In this document: piece after piece, positions 24,101 through 27,400 of the stretch
Position numbering within the stretch: position 1 is the stretch's first letter
How the letters are laid out: every line of letters starts with the position of its first letter
From: JBBSEZ01 sp038239195
Lineage (GTDB): Bacteria; Planctomycetota; Planctomycetia; Gemmatales; Gemmataceae
Reading direction: 5' to 3'
Assembly: GCA_038239195.1 (NCBI GenBank)
Contig: JBBSEZ010000082.1
Location: 1 to 27,400, forward strand
DNA length: 27,400 bases
Program-made: the position numbers and the translations under genes
Notes under the pieces: model-generated
Database searches by the model: none
Seen by the model: only the letters and a program-made list of their open reading frames with translations
Told to the model about the DNA's origin: nothing

Positions 24101-25703
24101 CCTGGACAGTCCGGTGACGATCAAGCTGGAGCGCGTGTCGCTCAAGGCGGCGCTCAACCTGGTGCTCCAGCAGGTCAAACTGACCTACGTCATCAAGGAC
24201 GAGGTGCTCCAGGTCACCACCGACTCCCACGCCCGGGGCAAGCTGGTGACGGTGACCTACCAGGTGACCGACCTGGTGATCCCGATCGAGAACCACGGTC
24301 CCGGAGCGGGCAGCGAGGCGGCCCCGGTCGTGGGGCAGTCGATCCAGCCGCTCGCCAGCACGACGCCTTCGCCCGTGACGGGGCCGTACTCGATGACGAG
24401 CGGCACGCCCACGGGGACCTCGACCGGCCCGCTTCCCCCGGCGGCCACCCCGTTCGCCAGTTCCTCGGGGAGTGGGGGCCCCAGTTACACCAAGCGGGCG
24501 GCGAGCAACACGCAAGAAGAGATGCTCATCAAGCTCATCAGCAGCACCGTGTCGCCGCAGAGCTGGGAGGCGATGGGCGGGCCCGGCACCATCGACTATC
24601 ATCCGCTGACGATGGCGCTGGTCATCAACCAGACCGTCGAGATTCAGGAGCAGATCGAGGACCTGCTGCGGGCCTTGCGCCGGCTCCAGGACGTCGAGGT
24701 CGCCGTCGAGGTGCGCTTCATCACCATCAGCGAGGAGTTCTTCGAGCGCATCGGCGTCAACTTCAACGTGAACATCCTGACCAACAACCAGAAGTTCGAG
24801 CCCTCGCTGACGTCGGGCACGTTCCAGCAGGACCCACGCTTCTTCAACATCTTCCAGCCCGGCCGCTTCCTGGCCGGCCTGACCCCGGCGGGGACGTTGA
24901 CGAGCGACCTCAACATCCCGCTCACCCAGCAAACGTTCGCCCAGACGATCCCGCAGTTCGGCGGGTACAACGGGGTGCCCGGCTACGGCGGCCTGACGCT
25001 GGGCCTGGCGTTCCTGAGCGACATCCAGGTCTTCCTCTTCATGGAGGCCGTTCAGGGCGACACCCGGACCAACGTCATGCAGGCGCCCAAGCTGACGATG
25101 TTCAACGGCCAGTTGGCCACGCTGTCGGCCAACGATACGCAGAACTTCGTCACCAGCGTCAACGTGACGACGCAGAACGGCCAGTTCCTCTACCAGCCGA
25201 ACGTTCAGCAGATCCCCTTCGGGACCACGCTGTCGATCACGCCGGTGGTGTCGGCCGACCGGCGCTTCGTCCGGATGAACCTGAACCCGACCTTGCGGAA
25301 CCTGGTCGGCGGGACGGTCCAGCTGTTCCCGATCGTGACGCCGATCTTCCCCGGCTTCGACGGGGGGAACCCGACCGGGCAGCCGATCGTGTTCACCCAG
25401 TTCATCCAGCAGCCGGTTTTCGCGTCGGTGACCGTGAACACGACCGTGTCGGTGCCCGACGGCGGCACGGTGCTCCTGGGCGGGCTGAAGCGCCTGTCGG
25501 AAAGCCGCAGCGAGTTCGGCCCGCCGATCCTGAGCAAGATCCCGTACATCAACCGACTGTTCAAGAACGTCGGCTACGGTCGGGAGGCCGAGAGCTTGCT
25601 CATCATGGTCACGCCGCGCATCATCGTCCAGGAGGAAGAGGAAGAGCGGCAGACCGGGTTCTCGGCGGCCAACGTGTCCGAGCGGGCCACGGGCGGCCGA
25701 TAG
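21177..25703 (+). CDS. Secretin (type II/IV pilus-type) with long N-terminal helical repeats
   Basis: A 1508-residue outer-membrane secretin, the gated pore of type II secretion or type IV pilus systems. After a signal peptide (about 1-32) come four helical repeats near residues 61-112, 115-171, 223-279 and 281-338. Each has a TPR-like ..L..K-FD-A...A pair and a DSP..LL.DV..A end. Pro/Thr-rich linkers and more TPR-like segments follow to about 860. The N0-like domain (VNMSFSNAPLKSVLDDL) is at about 935-1010. An N1-like segment and a Ser/Thr/Pro linker follow, then an EEMLIKLISSTV-to-LLRAL segment. The secretin core spans about 1170-1480, with VEVRFITISEEFFERIG, VMQAPKLTMFNGQ, VPDGGTVLLGG and LLIMVTPRII. 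ATG 21177 is chosen, but the ribosome binding site is only two bases away, so GTG 21180 is an alternative. No other secretion genes adjoin it, so its system is unknown. Confidence 0.88.
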   Translation: MVARAKAGRWFNLVAVLLAGAGASQPLGLCAAPESLPPRPEPVGAGAANPAAAQDTKGARAKLAAARTQLAQGNFDAAEALAREAAALNGKHLRNDDTPAKLLQDVAKAKTDPKALLQAARASLKRKEYDKAERYAKLADKHSGVFTFPVWSDSPSDVLKDVKAARVWASKQAPKGQTTAKAAQPRGGAANNNEKARTLRSGPPAATGKTGPKPAPKATKADAVALLRQGRQQLEQSKFDDALQTAQRIKTMTGVSWGLFEDSPDRLMQDVAKARAKHDREESGKVLAEARKLYEKKDFDGATRAAYRAEKLHGAYSIWELGDRPSKLLADVQLERARSRRTPLPPPVQPTALAENKQTAPAKGPEIVRTGATQVATTNPTNPTANGAPSAPSAQQVVAKLQAQQLLAQAQQLQTQGRLVDARAKLVEAQKLKAAFGPDEISPEIVDQQISHGVRRRVDELVKESHQMVSSPAATPPQMAERCRAAEEKLMQARQLAATFGQDVKPVELKIAYVRELAAGQGRAPSPVVQAGPGPNAGKGTELLDKARLELKRGDTNMARRLTYEACKPELGVKDEAVALLRSIDAEEFNQARLQANRAFEVVQAAYRRREYAYAGSLLSRIDARYLDAEHQARLRELAQTPGMQGSNPGVPAGTNPSGVVQAVDLRPAAPGGLPPLPGGPGPLPVLGGPTGRARVTDQGDDGLAKVKAMRAVVFDRLRVRGLDVQRDAQARSRNGEMDDALALLDEYLAELNGADLAPGQLTLLRRPVESRLKQIQLMKAQTALLTASAESRRGKNDLVKNEIKAQEAKRKNVDRLMKEFNELYRQGKYPEAESLASQAGELDPDNGVVTAAIHMARVARRRAEFTTLKGNKERMFLEGVNDAENTYRSAEALKKGGLDYDPERWAIAKNRKGIGPQQLKRYGEKEREIERKLTTPVNMSFSNAPLKSVLDDLRETNGINIVIDNIALQEDGVSLDSPVTIKLERVSLKAALNLVLQQVKLTYVIKDEVLQVTTDSHARGKLVTVTYQVTDLVIPIENHGPGAGSEAAPVVGQSIQPLASTTPSPVTGPYSMTSGTPTGTSTGPLPPAATPFASSSGSGGPSYTKRAASNTQEEMLIKLISSTVSPQSWEAMGGPGTIDYHPLTMALVINQTVEIQEQIEDLLRALRRLQDVEVAVEVRFITISEEFFERIGVNFNVNILTNNQKFEPSLTSGTFQQDPRFFNIFQPGRFLAGLTPAGTLTSDLNIPLTQQTFAQTIPQFGGYNGVPGYGGLTLGLAFLSDIQVFLFMEAVQGDTRTNVMQAPKLTMFNGQLATLSANDTQNFVTSVNVTTQNGQFLYQPNVQQIPFGTTLSITPVVSADRRFVRMNLNPTLRNLVGGTVQLFPIVTPIFPGFDGGNPTGQPIVFTQFIQQPVFASVTVNTTVSVPDGGTVLLGGLKRLSESRSEFGPPILSKIPYINRLFKNVGYGREAESLLIMVTPRIIVQEEEEERQTGFSAANVSERATGGR

Positions 25704-25817
25704 CAGTCCGTAGTCCGTAGTCCGTAGCAAAGAGCCGTGCCCTGTCTGGGGAAACCCATACAGGACACGGCTCTTCTCTTTGCTAAGCACTACGGACTAC
25801 GGACTAAGGACTAAGTA
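25704..25817. terminator. Long palindrome with 7-base tandem repeats between convergent genes
   Basis: The inner stem AGAGCCGTGCCCTGT (25731-25745) pairs with 25760-25774 at 14 of 15 positions around a 14-base loop. Outside it, three tandem GTCCGTA units (25706-25726) followed by GCAAAGAG face CTCTTTGCTA (25776-25785 region) and three ACGGACT/AAGGACT units (25792-25814). This gives a second, interrupted set of arms. The right-hand tandem units lie inside the 3' end of the DUF362 gene and supply its stop codon. It probably terminates both genes. The GCCGTG core and TTTGCTA-CGGAC flank resemble the element at 9746-9791. Confidence 0.75.
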
Positions 25818-27230
25818 GGTAATCTTCTCCCGGTCGAACTCGCCGAGGCCGAGTTGGCCGGCGAGGGTTACGTGGTCGGGCTGGCGGACGTTGAACGATT
25901 CGGTGGTGCGCCCCTCGAGGATGTTGACGGCGCCAGCGGCCAGGGTCACCTGGGCGAGCGGGTGCTGGTTGGCGAGCGGGACGAGCGTGCTGGCACACTG
26001 CACCGCGGGCGTCTGGTTGAGCCAGCCCATGCGCTCGACGGGCGCCCAACCTTGCTCGGCGCGCTTGGCGTCGATTATGTCCCAGCCGACGTGATCGAGT
26101 GCTACGGGGTCGGTGGCGAAGAACAGGCCCTTGTGGCGCCAGGTGGACCACGTGCGGTTCCAACAGCCCGGCCCGCCCTCGTAGACGCCGATCAGGCCAT
26201 CGAGGATGTGTAAGGTCGCCTTTTCGCGCAGGCGGCGCTGCGAGACGGCCTGCGGGATGAAGGTATTGCACTGGTTGGGCCCGAGCACGCGCGTCGCCGG
26301 GCCGACGCCGTGCGCGATGTGTCCAAGGTGGCTGCGCGCCACGTTGTTGTTCATGCCGTGCGACATGTTCTTGAGCGAGAGCGTCACGCCGCCGGAGCGG
26401 TGGTCCTTGAGCACCGGCAGCGTAATCATCTTGTTGACCATGCGCGAGACGATCATCGACAGGTGCGAGCGGAAGCGGCGCTCGTCGTGCTTGTCGTGCT
26501 GAGGGGCGCAGTAGCCCATCACCGTGAAGACGTCGGGGTCGTAGCCGGCAACGTGGCGGGCCATCTCGGGCGAGCAGGCGTTGGGGCCGTTGTCGAAGCC
26601 CTTGACGTCCACCTGGTCGTCGGAGTAGCCCTGGGCGGAGGCGTACCAGCGCACCCCCTCCAGCTCGCGCTCGACGAGGTTCAGATAGCCGGCCTGCTCG
26701 AGCTCGTTGGCATAGCGCTCGAAGACGATGACGTCCTTGGACGGGATGCCGATCGCCTGGAGCGAGCGCACCACCTTGACCACGAGCTCGAAGCTGGAGA
26801 TGGAGCCGACGGCGTTGTGGACGCGGCCCGTCTCTCCTTTGAGCGGGGCACGGCCGACGGGGTTGACCTTGATGCCGACGACGTCGCCTTTCTGAAAGAA
26901 GGTGCCCCACGATGCCTTGAGATCGCGAGGGTCCTCGACGCCGGTGAGCTCGGCCATGCCGCGATCGACCATCCGCCCCACGACGGGGCCGTTGATCTTG
27001 TTGCTCGGCGAGACGGCCTGCGGGTGGCGCACCTCGACGACGCGCCCGGGGTAGCGGCCCGGCATCGCATCGGAAGCGGGGATGGCGCTGCGTGGACGGA
27101 CAGCGGACTGGCCGTTGATCTCGGGGAAGATGCGTGGCAACTGCCGCAGGGCGAACCACGTCCCCGCGGTCCCGCCGAGCAGGCCGGTGCCCGCGCCCAG
27201 GAGAAAGCCGCGCCGCGTGATGCCGAGCAT
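25797..27230 (-). CDS. DUF362 family protein with Tat-like signal
   Basis: A 477-residue exported protein. The N-terminus (MLGITRRGFLLGAGTGLLGG) has the twin-arginine motif RRGFLL and a weakly hydrophobic run, so Tat export of a folded protein is likely. The body matches DUF362: GDVVGIKVNPVG, a VVKVVRSLQAIG segment, ITLPVLKDHRSGGVTLSLKNMSHG and ATDPVALDHVGWDII. The family's biochemical role is unknown. Some relatives carry ferredoxin-type cysteine clusters, but none is seen here. ATG 27230 follows AGGAGG (27238-27243) by seven bases. The last residues (LVLSP) and the TAG stop are encoded by 7-base tandem repeats of the adjoining palindrome, so the native C-terminus may have been altered. The gene converges on the secretin gene. 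Confidence 0.85.
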   Translation of the reverse strand: MLGITRRGFLLGAGTGLLGGTAGTWFALRQLPRIFPEINGQSAVRPRSAIPASDAMPGRYPGRVVEVRHPQAVSPSNKINGPVVGRMVDRGMAELTGVEDPRDLKASWGTFFQKGDVVGIKVNPVGRAPLKGETGRVHNAVGSISSFELVVKVVRSLQAIGIPSKDVIVFERYANELEQAGYLNLVERELEGVRWYASAQGYSDDQVDVKGFDNGPNACSPEMARHVAGYDPDVFTVMGYCAPQHDKHDERRFRSHLSMIVSRMVNKMITLPVLKDHRSGGVTLSLKNMSHGMNNNVARSHLGHIAHGVGPATRVLGPNQCNTFIPQAVSQRRLREKATLHILDGLIGVYEGGPGCWNRTWSTWRHKGLFFATDPVALDHVGWDIIDAKRAEQGWAPVERMGWLNQTPAVQCASTLVPLANQHPLAQVTLAAGAVNILEGRTTESFNVRQPDHVTLAGQLGLGEFDREKITYLVLSP

Positions 27231-27243
27231 GACGAAACCTCCT

Positions 27244-27400
27244 GTGCGGGGAAACCTCCGGCGTCATGATAAGGGGGCGCGGAGAGCGAATGCAACAGAA
27301 ACGCCGCTGGGCTCCCCGTGCTCCGGGGCCGGCGAGGCCCGCGGCGGGTGTGGGGGGATGGTGTCGGGGGGGGGGGGGCCGGGCCCGTGGTCAGGGTGGC
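27244..27400. other. Right edge, G-rich, no gene
   Basis: This is the upstream region of the DUF362 gene. The final 60 bases are extremely G-rich, including a run of about 13 G, with no recognisable gene. The long homopolymer could be real or a sequencing weakness near a contig end. Confidence 0.4.

Noticed and set aside
21048..25790. A 1580-codon open frame on the minus strand opposite the secretin
   Set aside because: The opposite strand carries unmistakable secretin motifs in frame. The minus frame has shadow-type Leu/Arg/His/Asp composition and runs through the terminator palindrome.

Overview
The window is high-GC DNA whose gene content points to a planctomycete, most likely of the Gemmataceae/Isosphaeraceae side. 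This is inferred from family content, not from a marker-gene comparison. The clues are a DUF1549/DUF1553 protein with haem-type motifs and bacterial Ig-like segments, a DUF1559 pseudopilin ending in an H-X9-DG motif, two small proteins of the TIGR02996 type (a family I associate with Gemmata relatives), a cytochrome-peroxidase-like dihaem protein, a secretin with a very long N-terminus, and a DUF362 protein with a Tat-like signal. Genes are mostly single or in pairs, with long non-coding gaps and palindromic intergenic repeats.

Layout. From 217 to 6063 on the plus strand there is an ABC-exporter-like protein whose nucleotide-binding motifs are eroded, a broken uppP remnant (about 2539-2760), a dihaem cytochrome and a TPR protein. 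A subtilisin-like protease (6115-7515, minus) converges on them. Between 7516 and 9807 lies a degenerate region: a head-to-head GC-rich inverted repeat, an RHS/YD-repeat remnant without either end, and three copies of a 24-base repeat at 45-base spacing. From 9808 to 14345 the minus strand carries the DUF1549/DUF1553 protein, a DUF3467 protein, two overlapping TIGR02996-type genes and a YkgJ-type CxxCxxCC protein. A plus-strand tRNA-Arg(TCG) sits among them. From 14458 to 19617 the plus strand carries a membrane fatty acid desaturase, a DUF1559 pseudopilin and a large protein that joins an M1 metallopeptidase to an Omp85/BamA-like outer-membrane barrel. A secreted protein of five 65-67 residue repeats (19716-20783, minus) diverges from the secretin gene (21177-25703, plus). 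A DUF362 protein (25797-27230, minus) converges on the secretin.

How the genes relate. No multi-gene operon for one pathway is evident. The common theme is the cell envelope: the transporter, secretin, pseudopilin, barrel-anchored peptidase, secreted protease, exported cytochromes and lipid desaturase are all membrane or exported proteins. Convergent pairs at 19617/19716 and 25703/25797 are separated by long nested inverted repeats that look like bidirectional terminators. The pair at 6063/6115 is not.

The most unusual items are the M1-peptidase/Omp85-barrel fusion, the ABC protein with nearly all ATP-binding motifs replaced, the five-repeat secreted protein of unrecognised family, the dying uppP copy, and a dispersed palindrome family whose 7-base tandem repeats supply the last codons of the DUF362 gene. 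I see no CRISPR array, insertion sequence or integrase in the window.
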